From contig CAZVYS010000008.1 in assembly GCA_964630755.1 (NCBI GenBank), forward strand, positions 1-33,876: a stretch of DNA of 33,876 nucleotides, read 5' to 3'. The translations under genes were made by a program, and so were the position numbers. Below, in pieces: positions 21,352 to 30,275 of the stretch; the stretch's first letter is position 1, and every line of letters begins with the position of its first letter. Origin of the DNA: CAZVYS01 sp964630755 (GTDB lineage: Bacteria; Patescibacteriota; Microgenomatia; UBA1400; CG1-02-47-37). The notes under the pieces were generated by a model. That model made no database searches. It saw only the letters and a list, made by a program, of their open reading frames with translations, and was not told where the DNA came from.

Positions 21352-22332
21352 CTAGATTAGATTAATGATAGCTTTTGAGAGTTTGTTTGAGTCGTGCCTG
21401 AGTAAACTACGTTTAAGCTTATCGCTTTTGGGTTTTTGAAAAATTAGGGTAGTTATTAATGATTTTCTAATGACTCTTTTATCTTTGTGTAAATCGTCAA
21501 TAACTGGATATTCATCATGCTTTTGATAAACTTTTTTAATATGACTGGGTATAGCTTGACTATTAATTAAGATGTGGTCAACTGATCGACCAGTGTATTT
21601 TTCAATTTCTTTGATATGGTCAGAGGCTTTGTAGTTATGAGTTTGAGAATTTAATGTCATTAAGTTGACTACATAAACTATTTTAGCTTTTGTTTTAACT
21701 AGGCTTGATTTTGTTCCGTTTATAACTAGATTAGCAATAATGCTATTAAATAAATCGCCAGGAGCAAGAATGATTAAATCAGCTTTTTTAATCGCTAGGC
21801 TGGCGTCAGAATTAATTTTAGCTGCTGGAGTTGTGTAAAGCTTTTTTATTGTTTCACCTTCAGCTAAACGGTGAGTTTCAATTTTGTGTTCTGAAATAAT
21901 AGTTTTGCCTGAAGAATACTTAGCGGCTAGTTTAACTAATTGACTAGAAATTGGGTAAACTCTTCCTTTTAATCTAAAGATTTTTGCAGCCTGAATGACT
22001 GCCTCTGGTTCACTGCCAACTAAATCTTCAAGGGCAGTGAGAATAAGATTGCCAAGATTATGGCCAGTTAAGCCTTGTCCTTTTGAGAATCGATAAAGAA
22101 GTAGTTGTCGCAATAATCCATTTTCAGAAGCTAAAGCTGCTAAGCATTGACGAATGTCCCCAACTGGTAAAAAACCAAATTCATCTCGAAGCCTACCGGT
22201 TGAGCCGCCGTCATCAGTTACTGGCACTAAAGCTGTTAAGTTAACAGGATATGACTTTAATCCAGAGAGAAGCACAAAACTGCCGGTCCCCCCACCAATA
22301 ACAACTAGTCTACTTTTCTTATTATTTTCCAC
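21352..22332 (-). CDS. glmR: GlmR/YvcK family protein (CofD-like fold)
   Basis: YvcK/GlmR proteins bind UDP-GlcNAc; in Bacillus subtilis GlmR stimulates GlmS and supports wall synthesis during gluconeogenic growth. The start VVIGGGTGSFVLLSGLK, then VPVTDDGGSTGRLRDEFG, PVGDIRQCLAAL and LTGHNLGNLIL are the nucleotide-binding signatures. LAPGDLFNSIIANLVI and VVNLMTLNSQTHNY occur in the second half. At 326 residues it is typical. The start is GTG. It lies 77 bases after glmS, on the same strand, matching the known functional partnership. Confidence 0.92.
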   Translation of the reverse strand: MENNKKSRLVVIGGGTGSFVLLSGLKSYPVNLTALVPVTDDGGSTGRLRDEFGFLPVGDIRQCLAALASENGLLRQLLLYRFSKGQGLTGHNLGNLILTALEDLVGSEPEAVIQAAKIFRLKGRVYPISSQLVKLAAKYSSGKTIISEHKIETHRLAEGETIKKLYTTPAAKINSDASLAIKKADLIILAPGDLFNSIIANLVINGTKSSLVKTKAKIVYVVNLMTLNSQTHNYKASDHIKEIEKYTGRSVDHILINSQAIPSHIKKVYQKHDEYPVIDDLHKDKRVIRKSLITTLIFQKPKSDKLKRSLLRHDSNKLSKAIINLI

Positions 22333-22388
22333 AGCTTATATTGTACCAAATCTAGTAGTCATTTATTACGTTGCACAGATTATATAGA

Positions 22389-22409
22389 CTTCAAGGCCTG
22401 GCCTTGAAG
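22389..22409 (-). promoter_or_regulatory. Hairpin between glmS and glmR
   Basis: A perfect 9-bp inverted repeat, CTTCAAGGC/GCCTTGAAG, with a 3-base loop directly follows the glmS stop codon. The downstream sequence TCTATATAATC is not a U-tract, so it is more likely a 3' stabiliser or processing signal than an intrinsic terminator. A TATAAT in the same stretch has no good -35. Confidence 0.5.
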
Positions 22410-24164
22410 TTACTTGACGGTAACAGACTTGGCTAGATTTCTAGGCTTGTCTGGATTTAAACCTCGGGAAACGGCTAGGTCATAAGCTAGTAATTGAGCA
22501 ATAACAGTGTTGCAGATGGCGGTAGCTTGTTTTAGATCTGGTACTTTTAAAAATTGGTCAAAAACTGGATTGTTTTTTGGAGAGATACCAATAATGTAGC
22601 CACCTCTGGCTTTCATTTCATGAGCAGCAGAAATTTGATCTGTGTAAGTATTATCATTGGGGGCAATTACTAGACAGGGAGTGTCTTTTTCGATTAAAGC
22701 AATCGGACCATGCTTAAGTTCACCGCCAGCATAGGCTTCGGCATGCAAGTAACTAACTTCTTTTATTTTCAATGCTGCCTCAAGAGCAATAGGATATGAT
22801 AACATCCTGCCAATAACAAACATGTGGTTTTGGTCTTTAATAGTTTTAGCAATATTTTTAATCTTAACTCTTGATGATCCTTGAGATAAACCTGTGACTG
22901 CCTGGGCGGCTTTGAGTATCAGCTGTTGGCCTAATGAAAATTTATTGGTTAGTAAATATGACAATTGAATCAAGATGGCAAGCTTAGCTGTAAAGGCCTT
23001 GGTAGAAGCAACTGCTACTTCTTGACCAGCTTGAAGTAAGATATTTTGATCAGCTTTTCTATAGAGAGTTGAACCAACTACATTAGTAATTCCGATGATA
23101 TTAATACCTGCTTTTTTGGCTAGATTAACTGCCTCTACTATATCGATAGTTTCTCCAGACTGAGATAGCATCATAAAGGTTTTATCTTTAGATAGTAACT
23201 GCTGGTTTTTTTTGAATTCTGAACCAACTATAGACTCAACATCAATGCCGATTAGGTCAAATAAGTATTCTCCAAACAAAGCTGCGTAAGAAGCTGTGCC
23301 ACAACCGAGGATATAAGCTCGAGAAGTTTTTTTAATTTGTTGGGCAATAGGCTTGAGTTTTTTTTTGGGTAATCTTGCTAAGTTATTTAATACTTTTGGT
23401 TGATCATGGATTTCTTTTTCCATGTAATGATGAAAACTATCTAGGTTAGATTGTTCTTTTTTTAAATTTTGGGTGGTAATTTTTACTTTGATTGGTTTGC
23501 CTGTTTGAGCATTAAATAAATTTACTTTGTCTTTTGTTATTTGAGCTAGTTGATTATCTTCTAAAAAGATTACTTTTGAGGTATGGTCAAGTAGGGCCCA
23601 AACGTCTGAGGAAATTAAGCTATAACCATCAGCAATGCCAATAGTTAACGGAGAGCCATTTTTTACTGCTATTAGCTCATTTGAATCAGCGTTAATCAAG
23701 ATAAAAGCATTCATGCCATGAACTTTTTTATAGGCAGTTTTTATGGCTTTTAAGGGATCAAGTTTTTTTAGTTGCTTTTCGATTAAGTGGAGAGCGACTT
23801 CGGTGTCGGTTTCTGATTGAAAACGATGATCTTTTATTAAATCTTGCTTTAGGGATCTAAAATTTTCAACAATGCCGTTGTGAACCAAACATAACTTCTG
23901 AGTGCAATCTAGATGAGGATGAGCATTACCAACAGTCACTCCACCATGAGTAGCCCAACGAGTATGACCTAAACCAATGTTCGATTGAGGCAAACGAGTA
24001 CTTGCTTGGCCAATTTTACCGACATGACGTTCTCTTACTAACTGACCATTTTTTTTAACGGCAATCCCCCAAGAATCATAGCCACGATACTCAAGTTTTT
24101 TAAGACCACTTAGAATAGTTTTAGCGGCGTTTTTTTTGCCAACAACTCCAAAGATTCCACACAT
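22410..24164 (-). CDS. glmS: Glutamine:fructose-6-phosphate aminotransferase (isomerising)
   Basis: GlmS makes glucosamine-6-phosphate, the first committed step to UDP-GlcNAc. The N-terminal glutaminase domain begins MCGIFGVVG, with Cys2 as nucleophile after Met removal, and contains GLGHTRWATHGGV and HNGIVENF. Two SIS domains follow, with GCGTASYAA, MLSQSGETIDIVEAV, EVAVASTKAFTAKLA, GELKHGPIALI and the C-terminal NLAKSVTVK. At 584 residues it is slightly shorter than E. coli GlmS (609). It follows murA after 1 base. No glmS ribozyme context is seen upstream, where murA coding sequence continues. Confidence 0.97.
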   Translation of the reverse strand: MCGIFGVVGKKNAAKTILSGLKKLEYRGYDSWGIAVKKNGQLVRERHVGKIGQASTRLPQSNIGLGHTRWATHGGVTVGNAHPHLDCTQKLCLVHNGIVENFRSLKQDLIKDHRFQSETDTEVALHLIEKQLKKLDPLKAIKTAYKKVHGMNAFILINADSNELIAVKNGSPLTIGIADGYSLISSDVWALLDHTSKVIFLEDNQLAQITKDKVNLFNAQTGKPIKVKITTQNLKKEQSNLDSFHHYMEKEIHDQPKVLNNLARLPKKKLKPIAQQIKKTSRAYILGCGTASYAALFGEYLFDLIGIDVESIVGSEFKKNQQLLSKDKTFMMLSQSGETIDIVEAVNLAKKAGINIIGITNVVGSTLYRKADQNILLQAGQEVAVASTKAFTAKLAILIQLSYLLTNKFSLGQQLILKAAQAVTGLSQGSSRVKIKNIAKTIKDQNHMFVIGRMLSYPIALEAALKIKEVSYLHAEAYAGGELKHGPIALIEKDTPCLVIAPNDNTYTDQISAAHEMKARGGYIIGISPKNNPVFDQFLKVPDLKQATAICNTVIAQLLAYDLAVSRGLNPDKPRNLAKSVTVK

Positions 24165-24165
24165 A

Positions 24166-25485
24166 TTAATTTATCCTAACTATTTTAGCACCTAAACTTA
24201 GAAGTCTACCAGCAAAATTTTCATAGCCGCGATCAATGTGGTCAATATGAGTTAAAGTGGTTTGCCCTGTAGCAGCTAAACCAGCTAAAGCTAATGTAGC
24301 ACCGGCTCGAATGTCGGTTACTTTGACGGTGGTGCCTTTTAAACTGGTTGGCCCGGTAATAACAATGCCATGTTTATTATTGGGTTGATCATCACTCAGA
24401 TTAAAGTTATAAAACTGATCTTTGTCTTTAATTGATGGATTAAAATATTTAATTTTAACCCCCATGTTAATCAAGTCATTAACATACTGAAAACGTTTAA
24501 GAAAAACTGATTCAATGATCTTTGTTTTACCAGAACATTGAGTGGCAAGAACTGACCACAATGGTTGCCAATCGGTCATAAAACCAGGGTGGGGCTTGGT
24601 GGTAATATTAACTGATTTAAGTGGTTTTTGATAATAAAAGCGAATTCCATGCTTGTCTATTTCTATACCGCCACCAACTTGTTTGAGTTTATCTAAAAAG
24701 ATGGTCAAGTGATCAGGGTTAGCATTTTCAACCACAATGTCACCTTTAGTTACCAAGGCAGCAATAGCGTAAGAAACAGCTTCGTTACGGTCTGGCATAA
24801 CTTGATGAATTACCGGGCTTAATGTTTTAACTCCGGTAATTTTGATAGTTCTAGGTTCAAGTCTTTTTATATTAGCTCCCATTTTGTTGAGCATTTCGAT
24901 AAGATCATCAACCTCTGGTTCAGAAGCAGCGTTTTTGATAATGGTTTCGCCTTTTGCTAGCACTGCAGCTATAACTAAAGTCTCTGTACCAGTGTGAGAG
25001 TTTTTCTTAAAGTTATAAGTGTTTCCAATAAGTTGATCGCAAGTAGCAATGATTTGATTTTTTTCAATCTTAATGTCTGCGCCTAAGGCCTTGAGGCCAT
25101 CAAAATGCCTATCTAGAGGTCTTTTACCGATTCTATCCCCTCCTGGAAGAGGTACAATGGCTTTTTTCATACGAGAAAGCAAAGGAGCAATAAACATTGA
25201 TGAAGCTCGGGAGGCTAAGCCCAAGCTCTTTGGAATAATTGATGTTGAAAGTTCAGCTGGATTAATAAACATAGTTCGCTCACCTGCAGAATAAACTTTG
25301 GCGCCTAAAGCAGAGATAATTTCTTTGGTTAAGCTAACATCAGCTATTCTAGAAAAATTTAACAAACGAGTCTCGTTTTTACTTAAAAGAGAAGCGATCA
25401 TTAGCTTAAAACTTGCGTTTTTGGCGCCACCAAGTCTAACGACACCCTTTAACGGTTTACCACCCTGAATAATTAATTTAGTCAT
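24166..25485 (-). CDS. murA: UDP-GlcNAc 1-carboxyvinyltransferase, Asp-type (fosfomycin-insensitive class)
   Basis: MurA transfers enolpyruvate from PEP to UDP-GlcNAc. GGAKNASFKLMIA carries the conserved Lys22, and FMTDWQPLW the Asp loop. The catalytic-loop Cys115 of E. coli (PGGCxIG) is Asp here: LPGGDRIGKRPLDRH, D117, codon at 25137-25135. The same Cys-to-Asp change occurs naturally in mycobacterial and chlamydial MurA and gives fosfomycin resistance. At 439 residues it is slightly longer than usual, with an insertion near 350-375. It overlaps murB by 8 bases. Confidence 0.95.
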   Translation of the reverse strand: MTKLIIQGGKPLKGVVRLGGAKNASFKLMIASLLSKNETRLLNFSRIADVSLTKEIISALGAKVYSAGERTMFINPAELSTSIIPKSLGLASRASSMFIAPLLSRMKKAIVPLPGGDRIGKRPLDRHFDGLKALGADIKIEKNQIIATCDQLIGNTYNFKKNSHTGTETLVIAAVLAKGETIIKNAASEPEVDDLIEMLNKMGANIKRLEPRTIKITGVKTLSPVIHQVMPDRNEAVSYAIAALVTKGDIVVENANPDHLTIFLDKLKQVGGGIEIDKHGIRFYYQKPLKSVNITTKPHPGFMTDWQPLWSVLATQCSGKTKIIESVFLKRFQYVNDLINMGVKIKYFNPSIKDKDQFYNFNLSDDQPNNKHGIVITGPTSLKGTTVKVTDIRAGATLALAGLAATGQTTLTHIDHIDRGYENFAGRLLSLGAKIVRIN

Positions 25486-26488
25486 GTTCTCCTAGTAAAT
25501 TGATTTCTAGCTTTAAGTTGAGATCTAGTTTAGATTTAGCAGTATTTTTGATCAATTTAATTAATTGAAGTACTTCTTTAGCCTGAGCACCACCTAGGTT
25601 TTCAATAAAACCAGCGTGTTTTTCTGATATTTTAGCTTTTCCAATCTGCTTACCTTTTAGTTTTAAAACCTTATCGATTAAATAACCTATTGATGGGTAA
25701 GGAAGATCAAGTTTTTGCTGTTCTTTTTCAGATAAGTTTTGGAAAATGCATCCGACAGATTGTTGAGGCTGATAAGATTTTTTTAAGGCCCAGTTTTTTG
25801 CAATCTTTAAAGCAATTTCTTTTGGGCCTTTAAATAGTCTTAATGTAGAAGTTAAGACAATGTTCTGGTTGGATTGAATAATTGAATAGTCATAATCAAA
25901 ATTAAGTTGACTAGCTTTGAGATTTTTTATCTTTAAATCTTTGTCGATAACTTGAGTTTCAACTAAATAATCTGAAAAATACTTGTCAGCGCCATGAAGA
26001 TTAATATAGGTAGCTCCTCCAATTGTAGCTGGAATGCCAGCAAACCATTCAAGTCCAGTGATGCCTTGATTCAGCAGGCTAAAAATTGCTTTGGGTAAAG
26101 TAACTCCACTATCTAGTTTAACTAAGACAGGAAGATATTTTTCTGCTTGATAATCTAGTTTTGAGATTTTTTTAGCTTCTAAATCAGAGGTAGTAAATCT
26201 AGGTTTGATTTTTTTACTTAAAGATGGCTGATTAGATTTATTCTGAGCTAAAACTGTTATCTTGCTGGTTAGATTTTTTATAACCAATCCCTTAATACCT
26301 TTGTCAGAAACCAAGATATTACTGCCGTTACCAATAATGGTTAAGTTTAGCTGGTGCTTTTTAGCATACTTAACTGCCTTGATTAATTCTTTAGTTGTTT
26401 TGGCTTCAAAATAATACTCAGCTTTGCCACCAATTTTAAAAGTAGTGTGCTTTGATAATGGTTCGTTTTTTAAAAATTGATTGATCAT
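25478..26488 (-). CDS. murB: UDP-N-acetylenolpyruvoylglucosamine reductase
   Basis: This FAD enzyme reduces the enolpyruvyl ether to UDP-MurNAc. The FAD-binding part has TTFKIGGKAEYYFEA, IIGNGSNILVSDKGIKGLVI and GLEWFAGIPATIGGATYINLHG. In the active site the Ser that protonates the intermediate is replaced by Cys (C247 in QSVGCIFQNL), a change seen in other MurBs. The C-terminal catalytic Glu is in KLEINLLG. A Lys/Ser-rich insertion lies at about 78-120. At 336 residues it is normal. It overlaps murC by 4 bases (ATGA). Confidence 0.95.
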   Translation of the reverse strand: MINQFLKNEPLSKHTTFKIGGKAEYYFEAKTTKELIKAVKYAKKHQLNLTIIGNGSNILVSDKGIKGLVIKNLTSKITVLAQNKSNQPSLSKKIKPRFTTSDLEAKKISKLDYQAEKYLPVLVKLDSGVTLPKAIFSLLNQGITGLEWFAGIPATIGGATYINLHGADKYFSDYLVETQVIDKDLKIKNLKASQLNFDYDYSIIQSNQNIVLTSTLRLFKGPKEIALKIAKNWALKKSYQPQQSVGCIFQNLSEKEQQKLDLPYPSIGYLIDKVLKLKGKQIGKAKISEKHAGFIENLGGAQAKEVLQLIKLIKNTAKSKLDLNLKLEINLLGEHD

Positions 26489-27903
26489 CGTGATTTTAAA
26501 GCTTTTTTAATATCTTTGTGCCAGAGAAAATTATTACCAGCACCAATTGTAAAGATAACATCGTTTTTTTGAGCGTGGTCAACTAAATACTTGATTGTTT
26601 CTGCTTTTCCTTGACAATATTTTACTGTTCGATGATACTTTTTTACCTCTGCAGCAAAGATTTTACCAGTTAAACCAAGGTTGTCTTTTTCCCTAGCTGA
26701 AGCAAAAATGTCATTGATCAGTACATGATCAGCGTCTTTGAAACTTTGGCTAAATTGCTTGAGTAAGACTTTGGTGCGTGAAAAGGTGTGGGACTGAAAA
26801 ATAGCAAAGATTTTTCTATCTGGTAACCAGGCTCTAGCTGCCTTAAGTAAACATTTGATTTCAATTGGATGATGGGCATAGTCGTCATAAAGATCGATGC
26901 CTTTAATAGTGTCAATATGCTCAAATCGACGTTTAGTGCCAGTAAAACTTCTTAAGCCTGTCTCGATTTTTTTTGCTGATAAACCTATGTGATTACAAGC
27001 AGCTACAACACTGACTGCGTTTAAAGCATTAAATGAACCAGGAACATTTAAAACCATTTTTGGCCAATTAATTCCATTGTGCCTTAGATATAAAAACTGC
27101 TTTTTGTCAGCCACATGATTTTTGACAATCTGCCAATCAGCCTGAGGTGAAAAACCATAAGTAATGACAGGTCGGTTAATCAACTTAATAAAAGTTCTGA
27201 TGTTTAGATTATCGATGTTAACAATAATGGCTCCGTCTTTAGGAACTTTATTTACAAATATTTGATAAGCATTAATTAGTTTGTCAAATTGAGGATAAAC
27301 ATCTGGATGGTCATGTTCGAGATTGGTAATAATGGCAATGTATGGATCTAGATAATGAAATCTAGGAGTTAAATCAGCCAAAGGATCAGCCACAAACTCG
27401 TCTGCCTCAATAACAAAGTACGGTGATCTTAAGTTAAATCTACCTGGTGCGTTTAAACCAGGAATATCTCCGACTCCAACTGCAAAACTAGGCTTAAGAC
27501 CGGCTGAGTCAAGAACCGAAGCTAACATAGCAGAAGTAGTTGATTTCCCCCCAACACCAGCGACTGATAAGACTTTTTTATTATGAGTAAACAATTTTAA
27601 ACCTTGAGCTAAGTTAAAACACTTGACGCCTTTTTTTAATGCGGCAAGTACCTCAGGGTTTTGGCTACCATTATGAGCCCCAGTATATATAAGCAAGTCT
27701 AGTTTTTTAGGTAAGTTAGTATCAACAAAATCAAGTTTTGGTTTAAGTTTTCTTTTTTTTAAGATGGCATCGGTAGGAAAAGTTTCAGAAATATCACTAC
27801 CAGAAACTTTGATGCCTAAGTCTTGAGCGCAAAGAGCCAAAGCTGTCATACCCACTCCTTTTATGCCAGTAAAATGAATAGTCTTAACTTGCCCTAGGTT
27901 CAT
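26485..27903 (-). CDS. murC: UDP-N-acetylmuramate:L-alanine ligase
   Basis: MurC adds the first amino acid to UDP-MurNAc. The N-terminal nucleotide domain has HFTGIKGVGMTALA and SGSDISETFPT. The P-loop is GVGGKST (116-122), where family members usually have GTHGKTT, so the Thr-His pair is lost. VIEADEFVADPLADLTPR, ITNLEHDHPDVYP, RRFEHIDTIKGIDLYDDYAHHP and FQSHTFSRTK are otherwise canonical. At 472 residues it is full length with all three domains. It overlaps murB by 4 bases and the glmU-like gene by 1. Mpl is a less likely alternative given the operon context. Confidence 0.93.
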   Translation of the reverse strand: MNLGQVKTIHFTGIKGVGMTALALCAQDLGIKVSGSDISETFPTDAILKKRKLKPKLDFVDTNLPKKLDLLIYTGAHNGSQNPEVLAALKKGVKCFNLAQGLKLFTHNKKVLSVAGVGGKSTTSAMLASVLDSAGLKPSFAVGVGDIPGLNAPGRFNLRSPYFVIEADEFVADPLADLTPRFHYLDPYIAIITNLEHDHPDVYPQFDKLINAYQIFVNKVPKDGAIIVNIDNLNIRTFIKLINRPVITYGFSPQADWQIVKNHVADKKQFLYLRHNGINWPKMVLNVPGSFNALNAVSVVAACNHIGLSAKKIETGLRSFTGTKRRFEHIDTIKGIDLYDDYAHHPIEIKCLLKAARAWLPDRKIFAIFQSHTFSRTKVLLKQFSQSFKDADHVLINDIFASAREKDNLGLTGKIFAAEVKKYHRTVKYCQGKAETIKYLVDHAQKNDVIFTIGAGNNFLWHKDIKKALKSR

Positions 27904-29063
27904 TATTTAATTACCAGGTTTTGACTAACAAAAACTTTTTGATTTGATTTCACGTCTTGATTTAAGACAACTCCGCTGCCAATTAAACTGTTGCTACCTA
28001 TGGTCACTCCTGGCATCACTGAAGTATTAATTCCTAGTTGAGAAGATTTAGCCACAATAGCGCCAAACTTAGTTCTATTAGTATCTTTGATTGATTTTTT
28101 ATCAAATCTAAGATTAGCTATTCTAGCACCAGAACCAAAGTTGGATTCACCCTCCACTACCGAGTCGCCTACATAATTACAATGAAACCAGTTTCCAGAC
28201 CCAATGTAGCTTCTGGCTATTTCAGTGTTATAGCCAACTGTGCATCCCTCTTCAATAATTGAATCTCTAATCAAGCAGTTATTGCCAATGACTACTTTTT
28301 TACCAATATATGAATTTTTTATAACTGCTCCAGCCATGATTTTTGCGGTTGGATGAATAATCGAGTCTGGTTTCTTTTTATGATTTAAAAAGGCGTCCAT
28401 TACATCAAGGATTTGATGAGGATATTTTATTTGGGCAAAATAGTCATTGTATTTAAAAAGCTCTACTTTTTTTAGACTCATTAACTTGGAGATGGCTATT
28501 TCATAATGGTCATCTTTTTTTGACTTAACAGAATCAAGCAACTTAAAGAAAGTGTTTTTATCGTTATAAAAATGCATGACTAAACTAAAGTATGAACTAG
28601 GTTCTTTGCCTTGATCTGGTTTCTCAATTATGGCGACTGGTTTTTGATCTTTTAACTTAAAATAGCCACCATGTAAATAATGATCAGTGACCATGCCAGT
28701 AAGAAGGTTTTCTACTTTTTGAGATTCAGAAACAAAATCTTTAATAGCCTCAGAAGCTAGTAAATCTCCGCCGTTAAAAACCATGATCGAGTCTGTCTTG
28801 ATTTTTGGTTTTGCAGCTAACAAGGCATCTGCCATTCCGGATGGTTTTGGTTGGACTGCAATTTTGTGACCAAGAGTTTGATACTGGTCTTTAAATTTAG
28901 GGTTTACTACAACTAAGATATCTTTAATGCCTTGATCCTTGAGATCTTTTATTAACCAAGAGATTAGTGGTTGACCAAAAATAGGCAGTAAAGCTTTAGG
29001 GGTAGTTAGAGGTCTTAAGCGCTTACCAACTCCGGCGGCTAATATTATGGCGGTAGTATTCAT
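27903..29063 (-). CDS. glmU: GlmU-like sugar nucleotidyltransferase with left-handed beta-helix
   Basis: The N-terminal nucleotidyltransferase domain (about 1-230) starts IILAAGVGKRLRPLTTPKAL and has GGDLLASEAI and AIIEKPDQGKEP. The C-terminal part (about 235-386) is a hexapeptide-repeat helix with SGARIANLRFDKKSI followed by TKFGAIVAKSSQLGINTSV, resembling the GlmU acetyltransferase region. It could make UDP-GlcNAc from GlcN-1-P or GlcNAc-1-P. It is shorter than E. coli GlmU (456), and a general sugar-1-phosphate nucleotidyltransferase cannot be excluded. Its position between murE and murC, in a cluster with glmS but no other glmU, supports the call. It overlaps both neighbours. Confidence 0.78.
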   Translation of the reverse strand: MNTTAIILAAGVGKRLRPLTTPKALLPIFGQPLISWLIKDLKDQGIKDILVVVNPKFKDQYQTLGHKIAVQPKPSGMADALLAAKPKIKTDSIMVFNGGDLLASEAIKDFVSESQKVENLLTGMVTDHYLHGGYFKLKDQKPVAIIEKPDQGKEPSSYFSLVMHFYNDKNTFFKLLDSVKSKKDDHYEIAISKLMSLKKVELFKYNDYFAQIKYPHQILDVMDAFLNHKKKPDSIIHPTAKIMAGAVIKNSYIGKKVVIGNNCLIRDSIIEEGCTVGYNTEIARSYIGSGNWFHCNYVGDSVVEGESNFGSGARIANLRFDKKSIKDTNRTKFGAIVAKSSQLGINTSVMPGVTIGSNSLIGSGVVLNQDVKSNQKVFVSQNLVIK

Positions 29064-30220
29064 TTTGGCTCCTTTTTATTTTTTATCGCAGCTTTAGCTA
29101 CCTGGTGTTCAGACCAGGGATACTCTATTGTACCAAAGCACATAGACTTTTCGTGGGATTTACCAAATAAGGCCACTAGATCACCAGATTTCGCTAAGTT
29201 AATGGCAAGTTGGATGGCTTTTTTTCTATCTGGTTCTCGGTATAACTTTTTATGCTTAACTTTTTTAAAGCCAGCTTCAATTTGGTCATTAATGTCTTTA
29301 ACTTTTTCGGTTCGAGGATCTTCGGCCGTAAGAATAGTGATATCTGAATACTTGGCTGCAATACTTCCCATTAAAGAGCGTTTTTGAACATCTCTTAAAC
29401 CAGCTGAGCCAAAAACAGAGATTATCCTTTTTGGTTTAGTTTGTTTTAAGGCTTTATAAGCAGCTTTAAGAGCATCGGGTTTGTGGGCAAAATCAATTAC
29501 TACGGAAAATGGCTTTTTTTGAATCCATTCCATTCGTCCAGGAATGCCAGGATAGGTTTTGGTGGCTACAGTAATTTGTTTGTAAGATAAACCTAGATCT
29601 TTTGCTACAGCAGAAGCTGCATTGTGGTTAGTTTGTTGAAAATCCTGATCAGCTTTAAAACTAATCACTCTACCTGTGGCTAGTTTTTTAGCTTTAGTAA
29701 AATGTTGGTCATCTTGGTTTAAAACAGCTAGATAAGAGTTTTTGACTAGTTTTAGTTTGGCCTGATGATAGTTCTCTAAAGTGCCATGATAATCTAGGTG
29801 TTCGTGAGCAAGATTAGTAATCAGGCCATATTTAAACTGAATCCCCCAACAACGATGTTGATCCAAACCATGTGATGTTACCTCAAGAACTACGTGAGTG
29901 TAGCCTTTTGACTTAATCATTTTTAATAGTTTTTGGAGTAAAAAAGGGTCAGGATTAGTAACATGTAAACCAATGTCTATTTCTTTTTTTCCGATTTTAG
30001 CTGCAATAGTCGAGATAAGAGCTACTTTGTATTTATTTTTCTGCAAGATGTGGTAAACCAAGTGAGCAGTAGAGGTTTTCCCAGAAGTTCCAGTAATGCC
30101 AATAACTGATAAGTTTTTTGAAGGAAAGCCGTAAACAAGGTTAGCTAAAACAGCCTTGGGTAGATGCCAAAAGGTATTAATCAATAAGTTAGGAATAAAT
30201 TTTCTTAATCTTTTAATCAC
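29060..30220 (-). CDS. murE: MurE-type Mur ligase lacking the N-terminal UDP-binding domain
   Basis: MurE adds the third stem residue (meso-DAP or L-Lys). Visible motifs are GITGTSGKTSTAHL (P-loop 44-50), VLEVTSHGLDQHR, TNLAHEHLDYHGT, YHQAKLKL with the carbamylated Lys, FAHKPDALKAA, FGSAGLRDVQKR and GKSHEKSMCFG. The residue-selecting motif, DNPR in DAP enzymes, reads EDPR (300-303), so the substrate is uncertain. At 386 residues it is about 100 shorter than usual because the ATPase domain begins almost at once. The GTG start at 30220 is forced by an in-frame stop just upstream. It overlaps the glmU-like gene by 4 bases. Confidence 0.87.
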   Translation of the reverse strand: MIKRLRKFIPNLLINTFWHLPKAVLANLVYGFPSKNLSVIGITGTSGKTSTAHLVYHILQKNKYKVALISTIAAKIGKKEIDIGLHVTNPDPFLLQKLLKMIKSKGYTHVVLEVTSHGLDQHRCWGIQFKYGLITNLAHEHLDYHGTLENYHQAKLKLVKNSYLAVLNQDDQHFTKAKKLATGRVISFKADQDFQQTNHNAASAVAKDLGLSYKQITVATKTYPGIPGRMEWIQKKPFSVVIDFAHKPDALKAAYKALKQTKPKRIISVFGSAGLRDVQKRSLMGSIAAKYSDITILTAEDPRTEKVKDINDQIEAGFKKVKHKKLYREPDRKKAIQLAINLAKSGDLVALFGKSHEKSMCFGTIEYPWSEHQVAKAAIKNKKEPK

Positions 30221-30275
30221 AACCTATATTTTACCTCATGAAATCAATTAATTACTTAATAAAATCAAGTTATTA

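Noticed and set aside
22379..22388. TATAAT before glmR as a promoter
   Set aside because: No acceptable -35 is found at 16-18 bp, and the region is occupied by a strong hairpin; co-transcription with glmS is simpler.
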